A stretch of DNA of 64,000 bases, taken from the NCBI GenBank assembly GCA_035582835.1, contig JAYKAV010002541.1, forward strand, positions 497,317 through 561,316. The letters run 5' to 3'. Of this stretch, positions 30,401 through 44,000 are shown in pieces. Position numbers and translations under genes: made by a program. Under the pieces are notes generated by a model. That model saw only the letters and a program-made list of their open reading frames with translations, was not told the origin of the DNA and did no database searches. Source of the DNA: Phoebastria nigripes (taxonomy: Eukaryota > Chordata > Aves > Procellariiformes > Diomedeidae). The stretch's first letter is position 1, and every line of letters starts with the position of its first letter.

Positions 30401-31485
30401 CACAGCCGTCCACGGGCGGCCGTGGCAAGAGGAGAAAGTCTGAAATCCCTGTGGGCCTCCTTTGTGCCTCCGGCTAATCTTCCTTCCCTGCTTCACAGAT
30501 GATCTCAGCTCCCGCTGCAGCCTGATCACACAAATCCGGAGGGGACGCATGGCCCTGGCTTGTCATGCCCTGCTGTCCCCTGCCAGAGATGAAGCAGCCA
30601 TAGGGTCAAGTGTGGATGGCCCATGGGGTCAGAAGCGACTGCAGCTGCCGTGATGTTTCCCTAGACACCCCCAGCAGAGCACTGTGACTGATTCACCTCC
30701 TGCCTTGGTGCATCAGGCATTGACTCACACCTAAAATGCGTCAGATAGTTGTATCTGAGAAGGGCTTCATGGACTTTGCCCCAAGCGTCTCCACTGAAGT
30801 TTGAAGCTGGGCCTTCTTTCGGAGGGGAGGCAGATGGGAGACCTTTGCCGGTGATGGTCTGGGCCTCCGCAGGAACATGAAACCAGGCTGGACAATTCTC
30901 CCAGCCTCCTGCAATTTGCTTCTCAGTGATTTCCTGTGAGGCCTGATCTGAGAAAGGCCTGATCCTGCTGCCTTTGCAGTCATGACAAAGCTCTAGGTAG
31001 ATCCAGCAGGGACAGAGGGAAGCAGGAGAGACCTCAGGCTTTCAGGCTGCTGCCAAACAGATGCTCTCACGGCTGAAATCAACTTCTGCAGCAGTTGGCA
31101 TGCAGTCGGATAGGCACATGCCACAGCCTGGCTGGCAAGAGGTTATGCTCTTGAAAATCTCTCCCAGGAGCTTGCTTCTTCTGCACTCTGCTTTGCCCAA
31201 GGAGTTCATTAAAGGGAAAAGAAAACCCCTAACAGAATAGGAAACGCTCTGACAGACCCCTTGATGTCCAGGCCAGACAGAGCCCATCACTGACCCAGTG
31301 ACTCTCTCTGAGCAGCCACCCCCAAACCAGATGGCTTAACCCCAGGAATGGTGTCGAGCACCAGCAGCACCGGCTCAGCAGAAATCAGGAAAAAACCAGT
31401 CAAAACAGTAAGCAGTAGAACAGCAGAAACCGCAGAAACAGTAAAACTATGTGCTAAATAGATGTGTTTGGTAGATGTCCCGGCC
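27441..31485. other. Gene-free upstream region, part 2
   Basis: No gene, RNA gene or clear repeat. Ns at 27780, 29496 and 30353. Open frames are short and without family resemblance. Confidence 0.6.
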
Positions 31486-31489
31486 AGTC

Positions 31490-31885
31490 CAACAACACTG
31501 TGAGCACTAAAAGGATGTTCGTACTCCAGCCGTAATATAGAGATGTAAAAAGTCCAGCTGGATCAATGACCCAGCTGCAAGCACAGCTAACCTGCTTCAG
31601 GCACCTCAGAAGCAGCATGAACCCGGGCGAGCGAGCCAGCACTTCCCAGGTGACTCTTCCCATCTCGTGCAATGTGCCTGGGGGAGTTCCTGAGCCAGCG
31701 CTGGGATCTGTGCCCCTAATAACCCCTAATAGGTTTTTCCTCCATGAATAGGCCCAGGTGCTTTTTGAACTCATGCAAATGTTGAGCATCCACAGCGTCC
31801 TGCAGCGAGGAGTTCCACCGCTTCATTATGCCCGAGCCACTTCCTTGGGCTTGCTTTGAACCTGCCACCTCCTTGTTTCGCTGCT
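31490..31885 (-). mobile_element. CR1/L3-like LINE remnant, reverse orientation
   Basis: Read on the - strand it runs GCATAATGAAGCGGTGGAAC, a GGATGCTCAACATTTGC segment, TTCAAAAAGCACCTGG and a CATGGAGGAAAAACC segment. It parallels, in order, the element at 45979-46300 on the other strand. The layout corresponds to the C-terminal RT end of CR1-type ORF2 (the VVKHWNRLP to FKVRLDG region of the copy at 1762-4476), but far more diverged, so an older family. Family name not assigned. Confidence 0.6.
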
Positions 31886-32390
31886 CCTCCCCATTTCTGT
31901 CCTGGAAGAGACAGTCATTTCAAACCCATCTACCTCCAGCTATGGGAGCAGAAGAAATGGCATCTTACTTGCTGCTTTATTTGGGGAACTAACAGTGTTG
32001 CCCTGAATTAACTGATAAGAGCAAAGTGTAATTCTACCCGACTAATTCAGGAAAATATTGCCCTTTTTGCAGCTTGTTTGCTTGATCACACGAAGGATGC
32101 ATAGACATCTCCTCAGCATTTGTAGACTGCTCTTCACCATCAAGACTCGCTAAATAATTTTGTCAGGACATCCTCTTCTGCGAATGACACCTTATAGCAC
32201 CATGCTCTTCTCAGGGGACGGAAACGATTTATGCCTCTTTCCGTGAGGCTCCCCAGGTTGCTGGTTATTCAAGCCCTATTGTTCTGGGCTCTGAGCTCCA
32301 GCTCAGTGAGCTTATGGGGTGTAACAGGATTAGCAGAAAGGAAGCTGTGTTTTTGCAGAGCTTGGCATGCTGTGGGAGCCCACGCGCATT

Positions 32391-32418
32391 TGTGCTGCTC
32401 TGTGCTGCTCTGTGCTGC
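32391..32418. repeat. TGTGCTGCTC triplicate
   Basis: Ten-base unit repeated twice exactly (32391-32410) with a third partial copy (TGTGCTGC, 32411-32418). A minisatellite seed. Confidence 0.9.
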
Positions 32419-33496
32419 CAGCACACACTCTCCAGTGGCTGATAATAAAGGGAGAAGTGGTCAAACGATCACCTCTGAAGGCAAAGAGGAATGAATAGTC
32501 TCTAGCAAGGTTTGCATAAGAGGCAAAATATATGGGTGGGACAAGTCATGTACGCACACAAATATGTATGCCAGGTCTGGCGGTTGTTCTCGCCTGTTTT
32601 CAGCATCACTGCCGTAAGTCCCCAATACACAGCTCCAGTGACAAGGCCATCTGTTTTGCCATGACAGCTGGCAGCTAGCAGAGGCCAGCATGAATAGTCT
32701 ATCTCCTTTGGAGCCAGCGTACCGCCAAACTTGCTAAGAAAAGCAGTTTCAGCCATGCCAGATGAAAGTCACCTGCTGCCCCGGTCGGAGGCACAAGACG
32801 TGTGGGCACTACGGCACCGAGCTCTCCCAACCTCACACCACATCCCTCTTGTGCTGCAAGGCAGCAAGGTCCCGGGGCAGGGGAGGTGTCCAGCAACATC
32901 TCTTTTCAGCCCTGTGTTTTAGCAGGGAGAAGCTATGGTAGGGCTGTTCTCCCTGGGTGGACTTTCCCAGTTTCTTTTTTTCATTTTCTTTTGAAAAATG
33001 AAGGATTTTCCTCTCTGTCTTTCAGTATCCTTGGTGTGACCATTACTCACTGGCTGAGGGAGAGCATGGTGAGTAACGGTGCTGGGCATGAGGAAAGACT
33101 GACATAGGAAAATGCAGCGAGGAGGAGGAAGGGGCGCAGACAGTGCGGCCCCGCAGGCTCTCCGAAGGGCAGAGCAATGGTGACAAAGTGCGCAAAAGAG
33201 GAAGCAAAAGAAAAAAAATGGAGAACTGCCAGCCCTCCATTGGGTGTCCCCTGGGGAAGGTGTGCAAGACCAAGTCCCCAGAGCGCATTATCCAGCAATG
33301 CGTGGCCAGCTCGTGACTGGGGGCCTCACAGCTGCCTGCTCCAGCCCTTCTGTGCCACCTCTGGGAGCCTTTTTGGGAGGCACTGCCCTTGCTAGTACCA
33401 CAAACCTGAACCCCATCTGCCTGGTGATCAAACCTGATCCCACACACCTTGCTGCAAGGGGAGAGGGCTGTCTGTGATCACACTTATTATTATTAT

Positions 33497-33532
33497 TTGA
33501 ACTATAATTTCAAATTGAACTATAATTTCAAA
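33497..33532. repeat. Perfect 18-bp tandem duplication
   Basis: TTGAACTATAATTTCAAA occurs at 33497-33514 and again at 33515-33532 without mismatch. It is preceded by a (TTA)4 stretch. Confidence 0.95.
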
Positions 33533-34260
33533 TGTTGCCTTAAAAAGATGGCCAGACACTTTTTAACAGAAGTAGCCTTGAGACTATCTCAATAGAAATA
33601 GGGGCGCACAGGAACTTTCGGGGGGGAGGTATGGGCCCATCTGCCAGCATCAGTGATGCCACCAGGAGGCTTTGTTTGAAGAAGGGAAACTGAGACAATT
33701 TACCCAGAAGCAAGGACCTCAACGGGGTTACCACCACATTAAGGGAACCTCGCTAATCAGGATTAGCGCCTGGGATCTCCCGCTGAGGTCAAAGCCAGAG
33801 GTGCAACTGCAACCCATGGCAGTCCCTGCACCCTCCTTGCACTGTGAGCTGGTTTCAGTTCCACCCAAAACTCCTCCTGGGCTTAAGTGTGTGGTATAGG
33901 ACAGAAGAGGAAAGGAAAATTTCCAACAGAAGGGTTTTTCAGGGCTGTCCATTGCGTTTGTTTGGCCTTGTAAAAGCTCACTTCATCTGCAAGGAAAATT
34001 TCTGTAAATGTGGCCACACAACTGCTTTGCAGAAAAATTTTGAGGGCCACGTGGTATCTCTCCTGCAGACCTGCGGGGCCAAGGGAAAAACCTGCCTGAC
34101 TTTCCCTCCCTGTATTTGGAGAGCAAATTGGGAGGGATGTGCTTTTGCTTCCTTACATGAGGGCTGGCCTCCCTCTTTCTGTGTGCTTGGGAAAAACTGC
34201 AAAGGTCTCAGGACAAAGCTGAGCTTTCTAATTCTCGTCAAATCTGTTGTGATAATTTTC

Positions 34261-34330
34261 AGCCTTCCCTCCCTGTGTTACACAGCTGAGGAAACCCAGC
34301 CTTCCCTCCCCTGGACAGCTGAGGAAACCC
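34261..34330. repeat. Imperfect tandem duplication, about 35 bp
   Basis: Two units beginning AGCCTTCCCTCCC and ending ACAGCTGAGGAAACCC (34261-34297 and 34298-34330), differing by a short indel in the middle. Confidence 0.9.
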
Positions 34331-37300
34331 AGCCTGCATCACTGAGATGTCCCATCTCATCCTACTCTGTCCTGTCCATCAGGAAAGGGTGACGGGGAAA
34401 GAGTCCATTTCTTATACCACGCTTTCTGTTTTTCTGAACTTCCTCGATTGAGCCTGTTGGAAAAAAATAGCTATGCCAAAGCACTAGGGACTGTAAAGAG
34501 CCTGGAAACACCAAAACCATGAGGGCAGAGCATCCTTCCTCCCCAGGAAAGTGCAACCAGGGCATACAGCAAGCACTGATGTGCATGTGCCCGTGGTGTC
34601 AGGATCGCATGGGGAAAGGGACTGGGATGAACCAGTGGTTTTAATTGTACACATGAATTTTTGCCACAGTCCTACCAATTCAGTGCTGAGTATTTCGGGG
34701 CACACACATGCCTAAGCATTGCCAGTGCCTGTTGCATGGGGAGCAAAGGCATGCTTAGCAGGCATGGATTGGTTTTGTATTAGCCCATTTCCTTTTCCCT
34801 GACACAGGAGAAATTTGTCTTGCATTAGCGTTGTTTCCTACCCACTTGGAAAGGAAGAAGTGGGTGGTGGCCACATCCCCTTCTCTGAAGGCTGTCCCTG
34901 GTGAAGGGGGCCTTGGGGCCGGAGGGGAGGGAGCAGAGGGGGCCCGCTTTGCCACGGCATCCGCTCGCAGCATGTCAAACTCAGCTTTTAACCTGCCATC
35001 ACACAGCCAAGAGTCAGCCCTGTCTGCAACACACCCTCTTCATCCTCATCTAACCATCACAGCAGCACAGATGGCTCCTCACTGCCCAGCAATGCTGGCT
35101 GCAGACCTGCCTTCCCACAGCATCCCTTCCTTAGTTTGAAATCCCTGGCAGGCAAAATGTCCTCTTTGTCCCTTTTCTCCCCAGAAGCTGTGCCATCCTG
35201 CATTGTCCATCGCTCAGTAGGAAGTTTTCTGGTGTGACTGCAGGTGCTGGCAGGGAGGTTGGGTAGCTGCTGTGGCCACTGGCCATGAGACACAAAGTCC
35301 CAGCAGGGAAGGCTAGCCAGGCTCATGAACGACCGCTGCTTGCTTGATGTAATGAGCAAATATTGTTAACAAGCAGCTGTAATCTCCTGGCTTTGCGCCC
35401 TCTCCCTTTCCACGCACAGAGGCAATGTGAGGGTGTCAGGGCAGGCATCTCCCTCCTTGAGGGGAGGGAGTGCTTGCAACCCGGGACCAGCAGAGATGCT
35501 CTCCAGAGCTGCGGCAGCCAGCGTGGCCCCTTTCCCCCTTCCCTTGGCCCTGCAACCTCCAGGCCAGAGCAGCTTTTATACCTACTGCACGGCTTCTCAA
35601 ATCCCCCCAGCATGTGATGGTGTAGGGATGCATGTGTTTAAGCCCAGACACCCACCCACCCAGACCAATTTAATGACCATCTCACTCAAGTGTGGGGCGG
35701 GGGGGCCCCAGAACCTTCAACTCAAACAGATATTCACCCTTGCTGGCATATTTGGGCCCTTAGATGCTCCCTCTGTGGGCCAGTGCTCTTTGGTGTTAAG
35801 GGCTGACTCTCTAGCATTATCATTTTGTTGGCGGAAGAGATGTTAGGATTAGGGGCAGAGGAAAGAAAGGGTTGGAAACGTGCTCCATTTCCTAGAGGCG
35901 GCCGCTTTTTCCTCCTCCCAAATTGCCCAGTCAACCACAAGATGAGTCACTGGTATCCCGCATTTCCACCTGACCCACTTTTGGCTTGTCGGGGCTGACT
36001 GCAGAGCTTTTGTTTCTAGGATGCACATACGCACAGCTGTGGAGCTGCGATGCTTTGGGCTTCTCCTGTGTGAAATAACCTGGAAGCAGGGAAGCTTTTC
36101 AGCCCTGGGCTTCCTTTGAAGGCACAAAGTGATGACCATCCCAGGCCACCATCATCCAGGCTCCAGTGGGAAGGTCCTGGGGGCCTTGCCTGAGCTCTGT
36201 GCAGCTGCTGCATGGAGGTTTGACCCCCAGCAGCTCCAAGCTGAGCCTCGGGGTCCAGGGCTGTGAAGCCGTTATCCCGTGGTTAGGTTTCCCCTGGGGA
36301 AGCTGAAAGGAATAAACAGCAGATGGGACAGCTCGTTCTGCTTGCCTGCTAATGGGTTTCAGCAGGCTGCTCCTAATTTGCATCACTCCTGTCTGTGGAA
36401 AGGTACTGTCACGAGTCAGGATGCTCGCGCAGCCCGAAGGAAAAGCATCTCTCAGAGGTGCTCAGGTGACTGTGCCCACCAGGTGCCTGTTTGCCCCCTC
36501 AGTGCTGTGTCCAGCACGCACCTCTCCTTTTCCAAAACCAGGAGCAGCACTGTTTTTAACCATGGTTGAAATGGTTAGCTGAGAAACACAGATTAGCAGC
36601 AGAAAGCAGAAATGGCATCCCAGGCACAGGAACAGCCCTGGGCAGCAGCATAAATAGACACACGCTTGCTCTGCTTTGTGCATGGTGGTGTCATGATTTT
36701 TTTTCCACCGCCCAAGGGAAATTTGCAGAGGTAAAATGTCCATCCCAATTGTATTATTTCCCATGTCCAACTCATTGTACTTCCTATTTGCTCAGCCATC
36801 ACATCTTGAAGGATGTTGCAGGGGACTCGCCTTGCAACCAGATCATGCCTTGCTTTCACCTCCCTTTGCTGGCCTGTAAGGCAGGGCTTGTTCCTCTGTC
36901 CCCAGCTATAATTGTGTGCCTGTCTGTCTCTCTGGCTCCTGGTGCAGTATCTCTGTGGCTGCCTGAAAGAGCCCCTGCCTGGCCTCTGTCACCTGCAGCC
37001 AGTCCCTGGCTTGCTTGCCTCTCACCATGCTTTGTTGCAGTCTCTCGCTTAGGATCCCAAATTCAGATAAGTGTCTCAACACCTCAAGCCAATGGCTATG
37101 GCCCTCATGGCTCAGGTGCAGTGCAGCAAAAAAGCCCAAGCCTGCCCGCAGGGCATGGCGAGACTCTCAGGAGAAACTCACTGAAGAGGGGCAGCGAAGG
37201 GGAAGGTTACGCTTCTTTGGCTGCTAAAGGTATGAGGACTATTTAGGGCTGTGAAAGCCCACTTTGGCTCAGTACCTGTCCCACACAGGGCAAGGTCCAG

Positions 37301-38819
37301 GTTATCCCAGACCCAACTCCAGCTCCACTCATGCTGAATGGAGGACATTTAGTGTTAGCCTTAAAAACCTCCCCCAGCCAGCTGCCGACAGCTGTACAAG
37401 GTCCATGTCCATCCCAAAGATGCTCACAGCCCCCTGCAGCAGGGCAGCCGTAAAGTGGCACCTCCTTTTGGCTCTCCGCAGCGCCTGGCAAACCCTGCAA
37501 GCAACTGAGCCAGCAAACAAATAACGTGGTTCCTGCCCACAGGCTGTAAAACGTGGGAGAAGGAGGCCACGCATCTCAGCAAGCGGCTTCCCGGGCATCT
37601 GACCACAGCGAGGGCTGAGGGCCGGGTGGTGATGAAATGGCCTGTTTATGTTTTCAGTGCACATGGCCCTAATTACTGGTGTCTGTGCACTAATCCATGC
37701 TCTGCGGGCAAGCCAGGAGGCGAGGTTGGGCACACCTGCCCAGCGTGTGGGACCGAGCCCGGAGCGCTGGCAGGGTCCAGCAGGATGGTGAGGTGCCCGT
37801 GCCCGACGCATGCGAGGCACCCAGCCTCTGCCTGTGCCTGGTTGTGTCCACCACCCCATGCACCGGGGCCATGCTGCCCAACAGGAACCTGCCCAGAGCC
37901 AGCCTGAGGGTCATGCCTGGCCCCGTCTCCCAGATTTTGGGCAGATTTGGAGTGCAAGGGGTTTGCCTGGGCTGGAAACATGCTGATCAAGGCAGGGCTG
38001 TGGCTAAGCCCTCCCAACCGCAGCCGTGCTGGAGTTGGCCGCACCCTGGCTCCCATCCAAAGAGGTGGCTCCCTTGGCCAAGGTGCACTCCTCCACAAAT
38101 GCTTACAATATTTGGCACTTGCTAAGTCCCTGGCTCTCTGCGCCAAGATTTTGGGTGGTGTGACAGCTATTTGTTACACCCTGCAAAAGTGGGAGACTGC
38201 ATTTGTTTGGAAATCGGGGGTTGTTTGTTTGACTCTTCCCATGATCTCCTCTGACAGATGAGAAGCTGTTTAATGAGGCTTTTCTTCCTTTTTTCATGGG
38301 AACTACAACTTCTGACATGACTTTTCTCATATGAGCCCATAACCGTAGTACCTACGATGAACCGCAGCTACTTGTAGCCTCATAAAACAAAAAGCCAGGT
38401 CCTTTTCATACCCTTTCCTCTGGCTCTGAGAGCAGCCTGTGGCAGAGTCTGATCGCATCCATCCTGTTAAGCTCCTTTTCGCTCNGAAGCAGGGAACCCA
38501 AACTGCTGCCCAGGTTTCTTTCTTTCTGAGCCACAGCGTAACGCTGTGCCCCATTGCTGAGGTCCCCATCTGGGAAACTCCTTCCAAGGCGACTCGCAAA
38601 GATAAAACCCACTCCTCATTTCAGACTCTGAAAGTACATAGCAAAGTATTTGCAGGAGGGTGCAGATGTGCCTAAAGTCACTGACATACAAGCTACTGCG
38701 CTCAGCCAAGTCTGGGAGCATTAATGAAGCTGGCCTGGATTTACACCAGCACAACAGAACAAAATTCAGGCTTTGATTAAAAAGGAAAGAAGTCAAGAAA
38801 ATCCCATGTAAATGTAATA

Positions 38820-39090
38820 GGTGTCAAAGGAAGATGATGGTTTTTCACTGGTGAGGAATAAAAATCTGTACTGAAAGTCAATTAAGTGAGGAAGTAGTAC
38901 GCTTTTCCCTGGTCTTCAATTTGGGAATCGCATCAATTCCCTAAATCTCCCTTTGGAGATGACTTCTAGCTCCGCTGTTAAATATCACTGCTGGAACTGC
39001 AATGAGAGGAAATCAGTGGTATTCGCTGATATATGGACCTGCCAGGGGGTTCATCTGAAAATGTGGTCATAATTCTTCTCTTTGCATTAT
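38820..39090. promoter_or_regulatory. Candidate conserved element
   Basis: AT-rich, non-repetitive, non-coding block with TCAATTAAGTG, TTAAATATCACTGC and TTTGCATTATTTTCC motifs. The suggestion of a regulatory element rests on composition alone. Confidence 0.2.
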
Positions 39091-40389
39091 TTTCCTGCTT
39101 CCTGCACTTCTCTGCCTCTCCCTTTGTACATTAGCAGTCCAGGCTGAAACCCTCCGCTCAGCATGTCCTCAACTGCAGCAGGAGTGGGGTGCCTCCACAG
39201 AGACAAGCCAAAAGGACACCCAAGAGGGACTGAGCAAAATTTGGACTGAAGTCACCATCTCCCGGGGCTCTCCTCAGTCCATAGGGCATAGTTGTTAAAT
39301 ACCCAGCCCTTCCTTGGCACAGCCTCCAGCCCACAGCCCCTGGAGCCCACCCTGCCTGCCAGTGTCTCAGCTCACTCCGCTCACCCCATCCTCGGGATAA
39401 TGCCCGCAACACCCAGCAATTACTCATTTTTGGCAAGTGATTTAGCAGCCCCAAGTTGCTCATAGTGCAGTGAATATCCTGTGAGCACCAGAGGCGAGGG
39501 GGGGACCACAGGATGCGAAGTGCAAAGCTTATCAGAAATGCCCCCACAGGAAACGCAGTGATGAATATAGAAACCTGATCAAACCGCAGCCGGAAATGGG
39601 CTGCTGAAGGCTCTGAGAGATGCTGGGCTCTCTTGTGACCTGCCAAATTGTTATCTGCTTCCTTCCAGCAAAATTAAAAGAGGGGTAACGTTGTCTGAGG
39701 AGGAAAGTTGAATGCACGTGGGGAGAAGGTGTCCAGCCCAGCAGAGGTGCGTGTGTGTGTACCTGCTTTTGCAGGAACCTGCTAAATTTCACCCCTCTCT
39801 CATACACATGCCAACTCCAGCCTGTGCTTCTTCATTAGGTGCTGGGTCAGATCCCCAAAGCGGGAGGCTGTCAGCGCCATCCAGCAGCTCCACAGCTGGT
39901 CCCAGCCCCCAGGCGCTGCACCCCACTCCCACCCGTCGCCCACAGCCCATGCAGCCGCCTGGGCTCCTCCACGTGCCTGGGGCAGGACCTGCTCACATTT
40001 GGCAGGGATGCTTCGGAGCTGGTTCTGCCCCGCGGTGGGCGTCAGCTGGTAAAGCCGGGAGACCTGCCGAGGCCTCCGCCTCAACAGACTCCTACAGGTG
40101 CATTGCTTAAGGGTGAAACACAGAGAGTGGGACTGCCTGCAGAAGTAACAGCCGCAGCAAGAAAGCACCCGGCTTGCAGGCTGGAGGGCCCCTCTGCTGT
40201 GCCCATGCTCGCTGAGTCTCTGCCTGAGTCCCCAAGTGGGCTGTCCATCACAGCATCTTAAGTCTGAGCGGTGGCCACTGAATGAACCCATCTCATTCGC
40301 CCTGGGAGCCCAGGCCTAGAAAGCAAAGGGGAGAGAGACATCCTGGCAGTCTAGGCTCACGGGCGTCCAGAATATTTCGTTTAAAATGT

Positions 40390-41015
40390 TCCCCCTCCCT
40401 GGAGATAGTCTGCTGGTGTTGAAATTAATTTGCATTAGCTATTTTGAGTGCTGGCCTCTTTCTCCAAAAAGCCCTGGAGCTGGAAAGCTTCTTGGGTTAC
40501 TTCATGCACTGCTCCTCTGGCTCATGCCAGCTCCTAATACTTTCTGCCTCTCCAGTAAAACAAACAGGTTTTGCCTGCAGATCCCAACTTATCCATTGCA
40601 TGCCATAACCAGGTTGGCATTCATCTTGAACACGGTATTGTCTCTGCTTCAGCCACGGAGAACCATCTAGTGAGCTCCCACACTTATTCACTTGGGCCTA
40701 GTAATTAATCAACTAGCAAGGGCAATGGTTAAATGGCACTCAGTACCGTACATAGGCACATAATGGCACAATTAAATCTCCTGAATAGATGTCAAATGAC
40801 TTCCTTAAGGTAGCTGCTAAGCTCAGACAGTTCAGAGAGCTTTTAATACCAGATGCTAAAGGGCAATGCTCAAATGTAAGCCTGGGTTAATTAAATCATG
40901 CTGCATCAATGAAGCATGAATGCAGCCTAGTTGGTATTTCCAGTTTATCATTAATATGCGAGCCCCACTAGGCCCAGAATTAACCAGTACAACCAATTAT
41001 TCTGCCCCTACCAAT
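40390..41015. promoter_or_regulatory. Candidate conserved element cluster
   Basis: Block rich in homeobox-type ATTA/TAAT cores: AATTAATTTGCATTAGC (about 40423), GTAATTAATCAAC (about 40701), GGTTAATTAAATCATGC (about 40886) and ATCATTAATATGC (about 40949). No coding frame and no repeat family. The density of such cores in otherwise mixed sequence is what one expects of a developmental enhancer. Not tested. Confidence 0.35.
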
Positions 41016-44000
41016 AACACCGGTGCTCACCAGGCACCCCTCATGGTCAGGCACAGACCTTAACACAGGCTGCTTGGCTGGTAGGTGCTGCTTTTCTGCC
41101 CGAGAAAAGCAGACTGTGTGTAGGTGACTGAGACCCCACAGGGCTCACCCTTAGCTCAGCCAGGGCCACGTAAGAAGGACCTAGAGCACTCTCTGGAGAC
41201 AGGCAGTTTTGCAGTGGGAAGTTGCTGGCGTGAGCCCATCTCACCCAGAGGAGCAACAGGGGAGGAGGACAATCCAGGGGACACAGCAGAGATGGACAAA
41301 CTCTGTGTTATGCCAGAGGCTTTGAAGCCACGTGTCATTAGGCCTTTCTACACGTTTGTTTCCCCATCTGTAATAAAATAAGTAAAATAGCACTTAGTTG
41401 CTTCATAGGGTGTGTGAGCTGTACTTAATTGATATGTGCAACTGACTTAAAGGTTCTGGGAAGAGGGGAGAATCGAGAGAAACTAAATGGCACTCATGAT
41501 CCTGGACGATGCCATGTCCTTGTGTACTGCACCCTTCAAAGGATGAAGTGTCCCATGTCACCACTTCCCTTTCACAGTAAACCCCATTTTGAAGGAGGCA
41601 ACCTGCCCTGTCTTGTCTTGACAAACAAGATGTTGTTGTAACCTTGACACCTTGACCATCAACATGCAAGGGTCTGTTCTGACCCAAGGAGATAGATGTG
41701 CTTTTTGAATGCAGAAAAACACTGTAAGTCAAATCATCCTTCAAAACAATCCACTTCAAGGCACTGGAGCAGAGAGATGGAGGTGAACTGAGAGAAAGTT
41801 GGAGGGAACTTGGGTTTACAGAGTGCTGTAGCTCTCTGCTCTGCACCGCTGTCACAAGGCGGTACAAACATATCACCAGTCCTTGGATGTGGCTTCTAGT
41901 TTCCTTTGCACTGATGTGTTGGTAGTGTTATTCAAGAGTCACTTAAAATATGAAACAAGCACTCTTTTCCCGGTGCCATAGTATTTAGCCTGTTTTCAAT
42001 CACTGCTCTGGGCTGCAGTCCAAAGTGTGTTATGACACCCTCTTTTTCCATGTGCTCCATCTCCCTGCTCCTCTGGACAATATCAAAGTTTAATTTTCCT
42101 TTAGCTTTGCCTCATCCTGGCCTTCAACAAGCACTGAGACCTCACAGCACAAGTTGTCTAAGCCACCAGAGTTGTTGGCTGCTGGCATGCCTTCACAACT
42201 TTCTTGAACATGTCAGCGCCAGGCCCATATGCAGAAGACCAGGCTCTGGTGTGCCTGTATATTTAGGTAAGATGTGCACAGAAATGTGTGCACAGAGAGG
42301 AAACTGAGCTTTCAGAGGTCTTCACTGCCACAGCTGTTCCTGCCCAAGGGAAAATAATTGAAGAGTAATGACAGACATCGTTGGTACGCCGGTCGCTGGA
42401 ATATTGTCTCATTGAGATGATGGGAGTGCTTCTCTGTAGGCTAGATGACATGAGGACCATAAAAGAAACCCATAACGAGATAATGGGGCAAATGAATGAG
42501 GATTGCATCTGCCAGCTCCTTACGCAGCATGGAGCCACACAGCAACACATGGCTCCTCACAGAGGAGCTGTGAAGCTAAGAAGAAAGATGGAAGAAGAGA
42601 AAAGAAAGAGGAGGTGATGAAGAAAAAATAAAATCAGCGGATTCATCTTAGGGCCATGCACAAGCAGAGTCAGTCCCTGCCACAGCATTGACTCAAAGCT
42701 GAACGAGTGAAGGGGCAGGGCTCCTACCAATGCTCCCTTGCATCCAGCCACTCATCAAACTCAGGCAGGACACACTTTTTACACACATGCAGGTAATTAA
42801 TTCAAACATCAGGAAAAAGACACTGGAGACTTATTGCTCACTTAATTAAAGAAAATAAAATTGAAAGACCCAATGCAACCTGGCAGGAGCTCAGCTCTGT
42901 GCTTCCCAGGCAGGCAATGGCTCGGCCTTGATATTAAATGTCAACTGTTGCTAGACAATACCTATGACTGGCAAATAACCAGTACTTTAGGAAGGACATC
43001 CTCTGTTCAGAGCACTCAGGACCCCTCCTGTTCCCCCAGTGAAGGAGGGAAGTCCTTGGCATGTGATGGTGAGACTGCTAGCCATGCCTAGAGATGTTCA
43101 GGCTCTGGTAAAGGCTCTGCAAGACAGAGAGCCCACTTAATCCTATGAGCCAGGGGTCAATTCCTCTCTGATTTTATCCTTCCTCCCCTTCAAACCCTGG
43201 GATGTGCTATCCTTCTGTACCCTAGGATGGAAAACCCAGCATGGGCAGAGAGGTCCTCAAGGCAGTACCCAGAAATAAGTCATGGCTGGGACCTGTAGGT
43301 TGCTGTTGTCTCCCAGGGCAACAAGCACAGTAGTTCAGCCTGCATCCCAGGAGACCAGCGAAGGTCCATCTGTGGAAATGGGGGACACTGTAGGCCCAGG
43401 CTGCGATTGCCATCTCACATGTCATAGGCAAGGGAGAGACCCAGCCGCTGCCAGCCAGTGATTCATCCTTCCTAAGACGGTTCAGATGAATCATCTGATG
43501 CAGATATCTGCTCCTCTGCATCAGCCACAACAGGAGTTCAGCTGTCCTGCTTTGAGACATTGGCTGTTTGGTACTACCCATCTCATGTGAGACCTTTAGC
43601 AAGATTAGGTCTAGATTTACTAAGCATCTGAGGAGCTACTGGGACTTGACCTTCCACACAGGCCTTCACACCAGCATAAGGGTGTTGAACCCTGGGCCGG
43701 GGCAGTGGGTTTGTGATGTTAAAACAGCTTAGCTAGAGGCTAGCCTTTAGCATATCACGGCTAAGCACCACCACACTTCAGTCAAAGAGGCTTGCATGTG
43801 GACGGGACCCAGGCTGGAGGTGTTACTCAAGTTACAAGCCACATTCACCTGCCAGGGAAGAGAAGCCAGGAAGAGATGGCTAATTTAGCATTCTTCAGAC
43901 CAGTAGAAAACTCACCCAATTAACCAACACTTTGCTTTCCATGCAAGTCTTCTTTGAAGGTTTATTATTAATGCAATTAAACTGGCTTCCCTGGCTACAG

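Larger units (their letters stand above)
31886..40370. other. Gene-free upstream region, part 3
   Basis: No gene recognised over 8.5 kb. It holds the small tandem duplications at 32391, 33497 and 34261, an N at 38485, and an AT-rich block at 38820-39090 that could be regulatory. Long overlapping frames around 36.5-38.1 kb (up to 226 codons) show no domain. Confidence 0.6.

Noticed and set aside
36566..37246. 226-codon + strand frame
   Set aside because: No domain, low likelihood composition, overlapped by equally open frames on both strands.
37329..38146. Overlapping frames of 140-176 codons on both strands
   Set aside because: Mirror-image open frames in a locally GC-rich stretch. None has family resemblance.
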